Notes under the pieces: model-generated
What the model was told of the DNA's origin: nothing
What the model saw: the letters and a program-made list of their open reading frames with translations, nothing else
Database searches by the model: none
Position numbers and translations under genes: made by a program
Assembly: GCA_015654835.1 (NCBI GenBank)
Contig: JAATGG010000090.1
Coordinates: 62,001-126,000 of the forward strand
DNA length: 64,000 nucleotides
Reading direction: 5' to 3'
Origin: Terriglobales bacterium
GTDB taxonomy: Bacteria; Acidobacteriota; Terriglobia; Terriglobales; Acidobacteriaceae
Part shown: one piece after another, positions 25,187-34,728 of the stretch
Layout: each line of letters begins with the position of its first letter
How positions within the stretch are numbered: position 1 is the first letter of the stretch

Positions 25187-25404
25187 TATTTTAGAGGCAT
25201 TCCGGCACTACCGGAGGTAGGACGGAGTTGCGGCCTTTCGATGGAATCGCCGCGATTCACGCGCATTTTCTAAAGGACGAGCAACAGCGGGTAGAGGAAT
25301 CACATCCCATCAAGCTAATGAGGGGCCTGCCGGCGTCAGCCGAAAACTGCGGTTGGCGATGGCACGTTTCGCTCGCACGCATTGTGTTCAGGAGGTGGGC
25401 CGGG

Positions 25405-25992
25405 ATGGATCTTGAGTATTCTCTCTACACAAATCCCGCGGTGGTGATCGGCTTGTTTGTGGTCGTATTGGCCATTGTGATTGCCATCGCCGTTGCAGTG
25501 AACAAGGGGAAGAGGAGAACCACCGAGCTACGGCAGCGGTTCGGGCCGGAGTATGACCTGGCGGTGCGAGAAAATCACAATAAGCGGAAGGCCGAACAAA
25601 GACTGCTGGCGCGCGTGGAGCGGGTGGAGCATTTGAAGATTCGCAATGTGACGGCAGCCGAGCGCAATCGCTATCTGGCCGAGTGGGAAGCCGTGCAGAC
25701 ACGGTTTATCGATCATCCCCGCGGCGCTGTGACGGAGGCCGATGAGATGGTCAACGCGCTGATGCTGACGTGCGGCTATCCGGTGGGAGGATTCGAGCAG
25801 CGGGCTGCGGATATCTCGGTGCATCATGCGCGGCTGGTGGATTCTTATCGCCGGGCCAACGCAATCACGGTGCGGGCGGGCAAGAACGAAGCGACCACGG
25901 AAGAACTGCGCACCGCCATGATTCACTACCGTGCGCTGTTCGACGAACTTACCGGAGTGAAGACTCCCATTGAACATGGGGCGCTGGTTTAG
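25405..25992 (+). CDS. conserved membrane-anchored protein of unknown function
   Basis: This 195-residue protein has one N-terminal membrane helix (AVVIGLFVVVLAIVIAIAVAV) followed by a mostly helical cytosolic or periplasmic region. The core contains ELRQRFGPEYDLAVRE, RVERVEHLKIRNVTAAERNRYLAEW and GGFEQRAADISVHHARLVDSYRRA. The same arrangement of RFGPEYD and a late E-Q-R-A-A-D-I/L-S-V-x-H is known from hypothetical proteins of actinobacteria and acidobacteria without assigned function. ATG 25405 after AGGAGGTGGG is much better than an open-frame start at 25228. Confidence 0.75.
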   Translation: MDLEYSLYTNPAVVIGLFVVVLAIVIAIAVAVNKGKRRTTELRQRFGPEYDLAVRENHNKRKAEQRLLARVERVEHLKIRNVTAAERNRYLAEWEAVQTRFIDHPRGAVTEADEMVNALMLTCGYPVGGFEQRAADISVHHARLVDSYRRANAITVRAGKNEATTEELRTAMIHYRALFDELTGVKTPIEHGALV

Positions 25993-26012
25993 GGCTGGAA
26001 ACAGCACAAGAG

Positions 26013-26034
26013 CCGGCGGTGAGATGCCCGCCGG
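26013..26034 (+). terminator. weak hairpin after the membrane-anchored gene
   Basis: CCGGCGG (26013-26019) pairs with CCGCCGG (26028-26034), 21 bp past the stop codon. No T-run follows. Confidence 0.35.
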
Positions 26035-26146
26035 GAGAATCCTGAGCCGTTGTTGCTGCCGGCCTGGCGCATGACTGTGCGCAATGTAATTTGCGAATGG
26101 CTTGGATTTTCAGGGCTGCGCGAAGAAAGGCCTTATCCTACAATCC

Positions 26147-26992
26147 ATGTTGATTCGTCTTGGCTACGATATTCAGTTCGACCTTCCAGCCGAAGTGCCG
26201 ATGGTGGCGTTGCTGCATGTTCATCCGTCGCGGATGCAGGATCTGCTGGAGCCGGATGAATTACGGATCGAACCGGATATCGCCGTTACCCACTATCTCG
26301 ACAGCTTCGGAAACCGGTGCTCGCGTTTTGTGGCGCCCCAGGGAAAGCTGCGGCTCAGCAGCTCGACACTGATTCGCGACTCGGGCGAGCCGGATGTTGC
26401 AAACCTGGGGGCGCGGGAGCGGCCGGTGGGCGAGTTGCCGAACGAGGTGTTGAGTTACTTGCTGAATAGCCGCTACTGCGAGGTGGATCGGTTCTCGAAC
26501 CTTGCGTTCGAGCTATTCGGTTTTCTTACGCCGGGGTGGAACCGGGTGCAGGCGATCTGCAACTGGGTGCATCAGAAAGTGCTGTTCAATTATCAGCAGG
26601 CGCGGCCGACCAAAACGGCTCTGGATGTGTTTACCGAACGGGTTGGGGTGTGCCGCGACTTTCAACACCTGGCGATTACGTTTTGCAGGGCGCTGAATAT
26701 TCCGGCTCGTTATGCGACGGGATACCTGGGAGATATCGGCGTGCCGCTGCGGCTGCCCATGGATTTCAGCGCGTGGTTCGAGGTATATCTCGACGACCGG
26801 TGGTGGGCCTTCGATGCGCGCAACAACCAGCCGCGCGTGGGCCGCATCCTGATGGCGACGGGGCGGGACGCTTCCGATGTGGCGATGACGACATCGTTCG
26901 GACAGGCGAACCTGACTTACTTCTTTGTCCAGACGGAAGAAGAGAAGCTCACCGAGACTGGGCCGGGGAGCGAGGCCCCGCGCAGTGTGTAA
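26147..26992 (+). CDS. transglutaminase-like protein with Ser at the His site
   Basis: This 281-residue protein of the bacterial transglutaminase-like family (papain fold, often peptidases) opens with MLIRLGYDIQFDLPAEVPMVALLHV and an N-terminal beta domain. The core has GVCRDFQHLAITFCRALNIPARY with the catalytic Cys, and MDFSAWFEVYLDDRWWAFDARN where the third residue of the triad (Asp of FDARN) is present. In this family the residue before AWFE is commonly His; here it is Ser, so classical Cys-His-Asp chemistry is doubtful. Ser may be normal for this subfamily. ATG 26147 is the likely start, though an earlier ATG at 26102 is open. Confidence 0.85.
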   Translation: MLIRLGYDIQFDLPAEVPMVALLHVHPSRMQDLLEPDELRIEPDIAVTHYLDSFGNRCSRFVAPQGKLRLSSSTLIRDSGEPDVANLGARERPVGELPNEVLSYLLNSRYCEVDRFSNLAFELFGFLTPGWNRVQAICNWVHQKVLFNYQQARPTKTALDVFTERVGVCRDFQHLAITFCRALNIPARYATGYLGDIGVPLRLPMDFSAWFEVYLDDRWWAFDARNNQPRVGRILMATGRDASDVAMTTSFGQANLTYFFVQTEEEKLTETGPGSEAPRSV

Positions 26993-27121
26993 TCGGGGAG
27001 CCTCGCATCCTGATACTTGGACATCTGAAGCAACTGGCATTCGTCCTAAATATCTCGACGGCTGAACGCCGTTTGGGGGTCTGAGACGGATCATCCGGCA
27101 CGGATCACCGCAGACTGGGCA

Positions 27122-27817
27122 TTACGCGGGTTTTTGGAAGGTGCCGGGGCTGGCTGGAGTGGCAAACCACTCGGGTTGGCGCTCTTTTTTGGCCTCAGAC
27201 AAGGCGCGCACCACGCCTGCGGCGTCGTGGTCTTTGGTGTAGACGGGCGTGCCGGGTTGCTGCTTCCAAGAGTCGTCGAGACCACCGGCGTCGATGGGGT
27301 CGAATCCCAGCTCATCGACAAGCCGCAGGACGACGGCCTTCGCGGCGGGATTGTCGCCGGCGATGGGCAGGGCGATGCGTCCGGGTGCGCCGGTGGGCTT
27401 GCCCAGCTTGAGCAGATGCTCGGCGAAAATATTGTTGAAGGCCTTGATGACGGGGCGGCCCAACTGCTGCTCGACCCAGCGGCTCTCAGGCAGGCCAGCC
27501 TCGATGGCTTCGATGCGGCCGTCGCGCTTACGCGGATAGTAATTGCAGGTGTCAACGACGACTACACTGTCGGGCACTCCGGCGAATAGGTCGCGAGAAA
27601 GCTTGGGAACATCCTTCAAAGGGATCGTGACGACAACCAACTCCCCACTGCGAGCGGCCTCTGCAGCCGAAACCGCGGTGGCACCTGTTTCAGCAGCCAA
27701 GCCAGACAGCGTCTCGGGGCCGCGCGAGTTAGCGACAAAGACTTTGTGGCCCAGTGCAGTGAGGCGGCGGGTGAGAACGCCTCCAATTTGGCCTGCGCCA
27801 ATGATTCCGATCTTCAT
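27122..27817 (-). CDS. NADPH:F420-reductase-like Rossmann protein
   Basis: This 231-residue protein of the F420-dependent NADP oxidoreductase family (COG2085) starts with the dinucleotide fold MKIGIIGAGQIGGVLTRRL and has NSRGPETL, suiting an NADP phosphate pocket. Then follow VVVTIPLKDVPKL, VVVDTCNYYPRKRDG, VIKAFNNIFAEHLLKLG and LVDELGFDPIDAGGL. Many acidobacterial members probably reduce or oxidise other substrates, so F420 use is not claimed. AAGGAGCTTCTTT precedes ATG 27817. It stands alone, converging with the transglutaminase-like gene. Confidence 0.85.
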   Translation of the reverse strand: MKIGIIGAGQIGGVLTRRLTALGHKVFVANSRGPETLSGLAAETGATAVSAAEAARSGELVVVTIPLKDVPKLSRDLFAGVPDSVVVVDTCNYYPRKRDGRIEAIEAGLPESRWVEQQLGRPVIKAFNNIFAEHLLKLGKPTGAPGRIALPIAGDNPAAKAVVLRLVDELGFDPIDAGGLDDSWKQQPGTPVYTKDHDAAGVVRALSEAKKERQPEWFATPASPGTFQKPA

Positions 27818-27947
27818 AAAGAAGCTCCTTTGTTCGTCACTGACACAGACTCCGCAGAACGCGCATGGATTCTAAATTGCGGGCCGGCTTGCGATGGCGA
27901 GCCGGACCCCAGAGGGAATTCCTGCAAATTCGTGCAAAGAAACCCAC

Positions 27948-29111
27948 CTATTTCGAGTCGCTGCCGGGGGCGAAATAGCCTTCGCGGGTGACGACTGTCA
28001 GGTCATCCTTTCTGGCCTTGAGGGCTACCTTATGGAAGCCGCCTTCGTTGTCCACGACGTCGGGCGTATAGGTAAGCAGGTATTGGCCGCGCAGTTCCTC
28101 GGCAATCTGGGCGTAGATGCCTTCAAGGTTGTCGGTCTTCTTGGCTTCAAAGAAGCGGCCTCCGGTGCGGGTGGCAATCTGGTCCATGATTTTTTTGCCG
28201 TCGACGGAGGGCTCGCCGCCGCCACGATGGCCACCGCCGCTGCCGGGGTAGCCGCCTCCACCGCCGGGATAACCGCCGCCACTGCCCGGAAAGCCGCCGC
28301 CATGATGGCCGCCGGGAAAACCTCCACCGCCGTTGTGTTCCTGTTCCCCTTTGAAATAGATGGTGTAGACGGCGAGATTGCCGCGATCGGCGGCATCAAT
28401 CGCCTCATTGAGAGTCTCTTTGCTGCCGCGGTCAACGCCATCGGAGAAGACGATGAGCGCTTTGCGGCCATCTTTCGGCTTCATCAACTCATCGGAGGCG
28501 AGGAAGATTGCGTCGTAGAGTTGGGTGCCACTGCCGCGGCGGCCCCGCTGATGATCGTCGCTCTCGATGCCGGCGTTTTGCGCGGCGCGGGACGGGCCCA
28601 TCTCATCGAGCTCATGATGCAGCTTGTCGCGGGAGGCGGTGAAGTCCTCAAGCAGCTCTACCTCGTGATCGAAGTGGATCAGAAAAGCCTGATCGGTTTC
28701 GGCAGCCTGACCGGACTTGGGCTGCGCGGGCAGCATCTGGTCCACAAACTTGCCGGCAGCCTTGCGCTCACTTTCCATCGCGCCGCTCAGGCTGCGGCTG
28801 GTATCGACGAGCAGACCGAGGCGAAAGGGCAGATTGCTTTCGCGGGTGAAGCTCTTGATGGTCTGCGGACGGCTGTCTTCAGTGAGGGTGAAGTCGATTT
28901 TCTGCAACGTTGTGACCAGGGCTCCGTGCTTGTCGCGGACGGTCACCGGCAGCACCACTTCCCTCACCTGCATTTTTAACGTGCTGGACGGCTGTTGGGC
29001 GGTCAGGCGAGGCGGAATCAGGGCTGACAGGATCAGGAAAGACAGAAAGGCCGCAGGGCAGGATACGGCGCGGATGCGCGTCAAAAAGAGTCTGGATATG
29101 AGCGTTGGCAT
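27948..29111 (-). CDS. secreted VWFA-domain protein of the acidobacterial type
   Basis: This exported protein carries an N-terminal signal region (FLSFLILSALIPPRLTAQQ), a beta-rich segment (VREVVLPVTVRDKHGALVTTL) and a von Willebrand A domain with LGLLVDTSRSLSG (MIDAS D-x-S-x-S) and ALIVFSDGVDRGS. This matches the VWFA-related acidobacterial family (TIGR03436), which has many paralogues in this phylum and unknown ligands. Between the VWA core and the C-terminal part lies a Gly/His/Tyr-rich insert, with repeats of the GGGYPG and GGGFPG kind, at about residues 240-290. ATG 29111 is chosen; a GTG at 29123 is an alternative. Confidence 0.85.
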   Translation of the reverse strand: MPTLISRLFLTRIRAVSCPAAFLSFLILSALIPPRLTAQQPSSTLKMQVREVVLPVTVRDKHGALVTTLQKIDFTLTEDSRPQTIKSFTRESNLPFRLGLLVDTSRSLSGAMESERKAAGKFVDQMLPAQPKSGQAAETDQAFLIHFDHEVELLEDFTASRDKLHHELDEMGPSRAAQNAGIESDDHQRGRRGSGTQLYDAIFLASDELMKPKDGRKALIVFSDGVDRGSKETLNEAIDAADRGNLAVYTIYFKGEQEHNGGGGFPGGHHGGGFPGSGGGYPGGGGGYPGSGGGHRGGGEPSVDGKKIMDQIATRTGGRFFEAKKTDNLEGIYAQIAEELRGQYLLTYTPDVVDNEGGFHKVALKARKDDLTVVTREGYFAPGSDSK

Positions 29112-29234
29112 AGGGGAACACACACTTTCATACAGTTAGACGAGGCAGGCCCCGGAGCGTTGACTGGATTTTTCTCTTGGCCGGGCCGGGGCCACCTGTT
29201 CCCCTTACGTGTAACACCCTGAAGTTGCTGCGCT

Positions 29235-30092
29235 TTAAAAATTCAACTGCGACAGGTATTTCCAATTGGCGCGCAGGCTCTGCTCGATGGGAAGGTCGGA
29301 CCCGTCCTGATCGACATAATACTGCGTGACACCGAGATGGCGGGCCTCGGCGAGATCGGCCATCCAGTCGATGGTGCCGGCACCGGCCTCGGTGAAGTGG
29401 GCTCCGTGGGCGTCGGGCGCGTAGGTGAATCCCTGCACGTGTTTGCGGTCTTTGATGTGGATAAGGGCGAGGCGATCGCGGTTTTTCCGCATCAACTCCA
29501 GTTCGTTCTGCCCGCCTTCGACGGCCCAGTAGATGTCGAGTTCGAGGCGGATGGAGGGATCGAACTCCTGCATCAGGACATCGAAACCGCGGCTCTCGCC
29601 GAGTTTTTTGTACTCGTAATTATGAGGATGATAGCCGAACTTGAGACCGGCGGCACGGGCCTGGGCGGCAACCTTGTTGAGGTGCTGCGCACCCTGACGA
29701 AATCCGTCGAGCGAATCCCAATAGGTATGGGGAATCATGGGGCAGATCATGTATTCGAGGCCGAGTTCGGCGGCATAATCGACCTTCTGCTCCAGCGAAT
29801 CGTAGTCGAAATGGCCGCTGGGCGCTTTGAGGCCGATGCCCTCGATGAGCGACTTCAACTCCTTAGCGGGTCGGTTGTAGACGGCCGGAAACGTTTCGAT
29901 ATTGGCATAGCCGATGGAGTGAATGAGGCGCAGGGTGGCGGCCAGATCCGCAATGTCGTTGCGAACCGTGAAGAGCTGCACTCCAAAGTCGAATCCGGAG
30001 CGGGTGGCAGCAGCGTGAGCCTTGGTGGGAGCGGCGAGTGCGGCTCCCGCGGCAGCGGCAGAAAGAGCGACAAAATGGCGGCGAGTCAACAA
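29235..30092 (-). CDS. exported sugar-isomerase-like TIM-barrel protein
   Basis: This 285-residue protein belongs to the xylose-isomerase-like TIM-barrel family (sugar phosphate isomerase/epimerase, IolE-like). It begins with LTRRHFVALSAAAAGAALAA, a Tat-type twin-arginine signal, so folded export with a cofactor or metal is likely. The barrel has FDFGVQLFTVRNDI, IGYANIETFPA, GYHPHNYEY (metal His region), LELDIYWAVEGG and ALIHIKDRKH. The exact sugar or sugar-like substrate cannot be given. The start appears to be a TTG (30092) with CGAGGTGT shortly upstream. Confidence 0.82.
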   Translation of the reverse strand: MLTRRHFVALSAAAAGAALAAPTKAHAAATRSGFDFGVQLFTVRNDIADLAATLRLIHSIGYANIETFPAVYNRPAKELKSLIEGIGLKAPSGHFDYDSLEQKVDYAAELGLEYMICPMIPHTYWDSLDGFRQGAQHLNKVAAQARAAGLKFGYHPHNYEYKKLGESRGFDVLMQEFDPSIRLELDIYWAVEGGQNELELMRKNRDRLALIHIKDRKHVQGFTYAPDAHGAHFTEAGAGTIDWMADLAEARHLGVTQYYVDQDGSDLPIEQSLRANWKYLSQLNF

Positions 30093-30250
30093 AATGACAC
30101 CTCGATGGACGCATCCAGCATAGTCAACGAGAGTGCGAAAGGAAAGGGCTGAAACGTTTTAGGAAAGGATCGGCCGGTTTTGAAAGTAGTGTGCCGGGAG
30201 CACGCGAATCAAATATGTGAATCATTCATGACTCAGAACACTATGGAGAA

Positions 30251-30287
30251 GTTCTTCCGGCACTCACCACTGAGATACCGGAAGAAC
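30251..30287 (-). terminator. hairpin downstream of the DUF4965 gene
   Basis: GTTCTTCCGG (30251-30260) and CCGGAAGAAC (30278-30287) form a perfect 10-bp stem 13 bp beyond the stop of the DUF4965 gene. The T-run after it is weak. Confidence 0.5.
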
Positions 30288-30300
30288 AGATTCACGACAG

Positions 30301-32421
30301 CTACTTGGCAGTGAGACCGCGTGCCGCCCACTTATTCCACATCTTTTGATCGGCAAGCATTTTGATGTAGACGCCCCCCACCACAGACCGCGCCTGAAAG
30401 CCCATTTGACGCGCATTGACGGTGTCGTACCAGTCCGTCATCGGAACGCGATCGGGCGTCTGGTCGAGGAACTGCACGAGGGGATGAACCAGCGTCTGGA
30501 AGTCGCCCTGGTTGGCGGCAAGAGTCGCCGACCAGAGCGTCCAATCGAGCTTGGTGTACGTAGCACGATTGTCGAGCGGCAGTCCGAAGGCATTTATGTG
30601 GTTTTTGTAGAATGCGACTTCCTTCTCTGCCACGCTGGAGGGAAACTCGTTCAGGCCCAGGATCGTGTCCCACACCAGGTTGTACTTCTGGCTCCAGGTG
30701 CCGGACTTGTCGAAGGCCAGACGGTAGTGATCGCCATCGGCGGCCATGGATGTCCACTGTGTGGCCATGGACTTGGCGGCCTGCTCATACTTCTGGGCGG
30801 CGGCATGGTTGCCCATCTTCTCTGCTAACTGCGCATAGGCAGCCAGCGCCTCGATGGCCTTGATGGAGAGATTGGTGTTGTGCGCCAGATGCCCGGCAAA
30901 GTCATCCGTGCAGAGTTGATTCTCTGGATTGAAGCCCTTCTCCAGCAGATAGTCGGCCCACTTGGTGAGAAGCGGCCAGTAAGCAGCCGCGTAGGCCGCG
31001 CTGTTCTCGGCATGAGCAAGCGCCGCAACCAGAAGGATCATATCGCCGGACTCTTCGACGGGCATCTGGTTTTCTTCACTGACTTCGCCGCCGCCATAGA
31101 GCTGTCCGTTGGCCAGCGGATAGACACCGAGATCATGGGGGGCGAAGGGAAACTTCCAGCGCGGCGTCTCAGCATAGCGCATCACCGGTTCCACGAGTGC
31201 CTCCACTAATTTGGGATTAAGGAAGAGGAACATGGGGGCTTCTGGATAGATGACATCGACTGTCGAAATGGAACCGTTGCTGAAGTTCTCCTTGGGCATG
31301 AAGAAAGGCACACCTGCTGGATCTTCCACCAATTTGTGAGCGGCAATGGCCTGGCGGAATGCAAGGATGGAGATGGCAGCATAGTCCTTGCCGCCGGTCT
31401 GCGTCAGATCCTGCTCCAATTCAGCATCGTATTGCCCGGCGCGCTTCTGGAGGGACGCGTAGTCACGTTCTGCGGCCTGAAGCATCTCACTCAAGCCGGC
31501 AAATTGCTTGCGCCAATACGGCAATAAGTTCTGGTGCATGTATTGGACGGAATAGATGTCGTCATACGCCAGCAAGACGTGGCGGGTTACCGGCGCAGCA
31601 CCAACCTTGCCCATGGGCAAAGCCACATTGAGCAGAGGGGCAGAGGGATACCGGCTCTGCGGAACACGAGGCTGGTCGAGATCGTCTTCCTCCGGAAGTA
31701 CACCGGTGTGCGCAAAGCGATCACGCACCATGTGATTTCCTGCGGCCAGCGCAACTGCGCCCTGCGCATCGGGAACACCGACGTAAAAGTAGCCCCAGTC
31801 GATGCGAAGGTTATCTCCCCACTTTTCTAACATGGGCTGTTTCTGCGTGCCGACCTTTAGCAGATGAAGTCCAGGAATCTGCGCACGCGACCAGACAACC
31901 TGCTGATTTCCTTCATTGGTTGCCACCGAGCTTTCGGTATCCAGATAAACGGTTACGTCATGCTCGGCGCCGTCGCGCGACTTCACGTCCCAGGTCAAGT
32001 AAGTTACCGGCCGCGACATCACAGCGAGATCATCGGGAAATGCCGGGGTCAGAAAGCAAAGACGGAGTTCGACTGCGGTACTCTGCAGGGTAACGATGGT
32101 ACGCGTGGCGGTCACCTTGCGATCGATCTCCTTCATTTCCGGAGCCAGGTGATCGCCGTCGCCGAGATAGCGGTAGGTATGGCCGTCAACCCGCATGAGT
32201 CCGGTCATGGCTTGCGGAGTGCCGGTCCAATGGCGTGTGGGACCTTCTGTCAAATGGTCCGAATCAGACCAAATGCTGAAGTAGGGATCATGAACGACAA
32301 GCGGGGTAGCTGGATTGCGCAGTTTCACTGCTTTGTCCTGCTGCGCCTGCAGACCGGCAACGGCAGCGCATATGGATACGACTGCCAGGGCCACACATCC
32401 AGATAGCTTAGGCAATTTCAT
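30301..32421 (-). CDS. secreted glutaminase-like protein (DUF4964/DUF5127/DUF4965/DUF1793)
   Basis: This 706-residue exported protein has a signal peptide (CVALAVVSICAAVAGLQAQ), then VVHDPYFSIWSDSDHLTEGPT (DUF4964), a beta-sandwich DUF5127 part, and a C-terminal all-helical barrel (DUF4965/DUF1793) with FAPHDLGVYPLANGQLYGG and FAGHLAHNTNLSIKAI. Fungal relatives include the GtaA glutaminase, but in bacteria these proteins lie with glycoside hydrolases, and a carbohydrate role is possible. Here the gene follows GH51, GH115 and GH43-like genes on the same strand, at the end of the xylan block. No family-specific catalytic residues are established, so activity is left open. Confidence 0.85.
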   Translation of the reverse strand: MKLPKLSGCVALAVVSICAAVAGLQAQQDKAVKLRNPATPLVVHDPYFSIWSDSDHLTEGPTRHWTGTPQAMTGLMRVDGHTYRYLGDGDHLAPEMKEIDRKVTATRTIVTLQSTAVELRLCFLTPAFPDDLAVMSRPVTYLTWDVKSRDGAEHDVTVYLDTESSVATNEGNQQVVWSRAQIPGLHLLKVGTQKQPMLEKWGDNLRIDWGYFYVGVPDAQGAVALAAGNHMVRDRFAHTGVLPEEDDLDQPRVPQSRYPSAPLLNVALPMGKVGAAPVTRHVLLAYDDIYSVQYMHQNLLPYWRKQFAGLSEMLQAAERDYASLQKRAGQYDAELEQDLTQTGGKDYAAISILAFRQAIAAHKLVEDPAGVPFFMPKENFSNGSISTVDVIYPEAPMFLFLNPKLVEALVEPVMRYAETPRWKFPFAPHDLGVYPLANGQLYGGGEVSEENQMPVEESGDMILLVAALAHAENSAAYAAAYWPLLTKWADYLLEKGFNPENQLCTDDFAGHLAHNTNLSIKAIEALAAYAQLAEKMGNHAAAQKYEQAAKSMATQWTSMAADGDHYRLAFDKSGTWSQKYNLVWDTILGLNEFPSSVAEKEVAFYKNHINAFGLPLDNRATYTKLDWTLWSATLAANQGDFQTLVHPLVQFLDQTPDRVPMTDWYDTVNARQMGFQARSVVGGVYIKMLADQKMWNKWAARGLTAK

Positions 32422-32612
32422 TTTTGGTACTCTTTCTTAGGTTGAAATGATTAATTTTGCAAGATCGCTCTACAGAACAATAGCCCATTTGGGCTATTAC
32501 ATCCCCGTTGCTGCGCTGCGAAAGGGCCGAACTGCAGCACTCGTATGAATTGGACCCCACTTTGTATCTCCTTTCTCGGAGCTAAGTCCTCAAAGCCCCC
32601 CGGGTTCGCAAC

Positions 32613-34640
32613 TTATTGACGATCGACAGAAATCACGGTCACGCTCGCGTGTGGAAACGTGTGCGACCATCCGTCAGGCGTGGTCGATTCAAAGTTTTCT
32701 ACCACCTGAACATGAGCAGGATCGATTTCATCATTGATATCGTTCATGGAAGCGGAGGTCAGCAACTGCACCTTCGCTTTGCCGCTGGCTGCAAACTGGT
32801 GCAGCCGGATGGCGGCAGGGATGTCCGTATCGAGGCTGCGATTCACGCAAAAAAGCGATAGCCGCTTTCCATCTTGACTCAAGGCGGCTATTACATCCAG
32901 ATATGGTACCGCAGCGATATCCGGCAGGCGCTCGACTCCGTGAGAAACGGAGTAAGTTCCCGATTTCGCAGTGAACGAAACCAGTTTGTCGGCATCGGCA
33001 CTCGCATACATCTTAAAAACATAATATGCGGGAGTCGCATAAACCTGGCTGCGCTTCTTCCAAATGCCGGCGAACTCCATGATACCGGTCATGTCAGATA
33101 TCGGAACGGTATCCGCGTTGCGCATGAGCATATTGAGGATTCCACCGGTAAAGACCGCACCGCCGGTATTGGTGAAGTTGGGCGCACCGGCACGATGACC
33201 GGCAAACAACCATTCTGTCAACGCGAAATGTGCCTTGCCGTTGTAGCCCGGCGTGTTGTTGATCTGGCCCTGCACATCGTGCAACCGCCGCTCAATTTCA
33301 ATAGGCAGCGCCCATGCTGCGGCACTAACGAAATCGGTGGGCGCATTGTTTAACTGGACATTGCCCGCGCCCACGACAAAATGCGTTGATAGATAATCGA
33401 ATGTTTCCGGTGCATTCGTGAGTTGGATTGCGTTCCAATCTTTGAAGCGGTCGGGATCTCCGCCCGTGGCAATCAAACGAGCATGGGGATCGACCGCACG
33501 CACCGCCTTGCTGAAGTCGAGCGTCCGCTTGGCGAGTTCTTCGCGAGTGGGATAGCCAAGGTTCCAGTTTCCCCATAACTCATTGCCTAACTCAAATAGG
33601 AGCCCGGAGTGGGTGGTCCAATGCTCCTCAATGTAGCGCACCCAATCAGCAGCTTCCTGAGGAGTACCACTGCCCATATTGAGAGCAAACTGCGGATCGG
33701 CTCCAATCAGGCGGCAATACTCAAGGAACTCGTCAGTCCCGAACGTGTTGTACTCCGGAATTCCCCAGGAGTTATTGCGCATGCTGATGCGCTTGTCATG
33801 TGGCCCGATGCCGTCGCTCCAATGGTACGACGAAGTGAAGTTTCCGCCGAAACGCACCAGAGGAGAATGCATCTCTTTCGACAGCTTGACCGCATCGGGA
33901 TCAAAGCCGTCTTGGGCATCGGCCGGCCTCAGCGAGAATTCGTCCAATTCGATGCGCTCATCCCCTGTGAGTTGCAGAACGAAATCGGCAGGGTCAAGGT
34001 GGTGCAGCTTGCCTTCAGGAACGTGGAGCGTGAAGGTGTATTTCTTCCAAGCACTGTCTGCGACATCGATCTGCTGCGATGCGAGAATCGTATCTTGTTC
34101 CCTGAGGCAAAGCGCGACGAGGATAGTGGTATTTCCGCTGAGGTGCCTTGCGTAGAAACTGCCCACGTAATCGGGGGTGCGGTGAATAGGAAGATATATC
34201 TTCTGCTTAATTCCCGTTGTCTGTCCAGGAACAGCAAATACCCTCAACGATAGCCACGAGTTGGCGGCATCGCCGGAATGAACTTCATAGCGATTCCCTT
34301 GCCTCTCATCCAACGGCTCCCAAGGCAGCGGTAAAGATAGCTCGCTGGCACGGCGTAACTCAGGCCGCTCGTGCACCATCTCAGTCACGTTCTGCGCCGA
34401 CCATAAACCTTCTTCCAGACTGGGATTTTGAAGGACCTCAGCCCAGAGGCCATTATAGGTCGAATTGCCGATGGGCTCGAGAAACGTTCCAAAGATGGTG
34501 CGAGGAATGGACCGCTGCTGTACTGCAGACGAATCGATATCGATGGTTGCCACTTTCGGAATCGGTTCGGTTACGGTCAGTTGACCATAGAGAGAGGCTG
34601 TGCCCAAAAATACCAATATTAGCGGAATCTCTTTCTTCAC
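32613..34640 (-). CDS. alpha-L-arabinofuranosidase (GH51-like)
   Basis: This 675-residue secreted enzyme should remove alpha-L-arabinofuranosyl side groups from arabinoxylan or arabinan. A short signal (IPLILVFLGTASLYG) is followed by IFGTFLEPIGNSTYNG, the usual first barrel strand of GH51. A carbohydrate-binding-like sandwich is inserted at about residues 110-240. The catalytic pair is Glu354 in FELGNELWG (acid/base) and Glu476 in ALTEWLFAG (nucleophile). The start is GTG (34640) with GAAGGAAGG upstream. It lies between GH115 and the DUF4965 gene, as expected for an arabinoxylan operon. Confidence 0.92.
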   Translation of the reverse strand: MKKEIPLILVFLGTASLYGQLTVTEPIPKVATIDIDSSAVQQRSIPRTIFGTFLEPIGNSTYNGLWAEVLQNPSLEEGLWSAQNVTEMVHERPELRRASELSLPLPWEPLDERQGNRYEVHSGDAANSWLSLRVFAVPGQTTGIKQKIYLPIHRTPDYVGSFYARHLSGNTTILVALCLREQDTILASQQIDVADSAWKKYTFTLHVPEGKLHHLDPADFVLQLTGDERIELDEFSLRPADAQDGFDPDAVKLSKEMHSPLVRFGGNFTSSYHWSDGIGPHDKRISMRNNSWGIPEYNTFGTDEFLEYCRLIGADPQFALNMGSGTPQEAADWVRYIEEHWTTHSGLLFELGNELWGNWNLGYPTREELAKRTLDFSKAVRAVDPHARLIATGGDPDRFKDWNAIQLTNAPETFDYLSTHFVVGAGNVQLNNAPTDFVSAAAWALPIEIERRLHDVQGQINNTPGYNGKAHFALTEWLFAGHRAGAPNFTNTGGAVFTGGILNMLMRNADTVPISDMTGIMEFAGIWKKRSQVYATPAYYVFKMYASADADKLVSFTAKSGTYSVSHGVERLPDIAAVPYLDVIAALSQDGKRLSLFCVNRSLDTDIPAAIRLHQFAASGKAKVQLLTSASMNDINDEIDPAHVQVVENFESTTPDGWSHTFPHASVTVISVDRQ

Positions 34641-34728
34641 TTACAACCTTCCTTCGCCAGTCACATTGGAAGCTGCCAACTTATGCATTGCATGGATAAG
34701 CCAGTGCGGTTACCTTCTTCTGGAACGT

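Noticed and set aside
27894-28979. 361-codon frame opposite the VWFA gene
   Set aside because: Its Ala-rich middle is only the complement of the Gly-rich insert.
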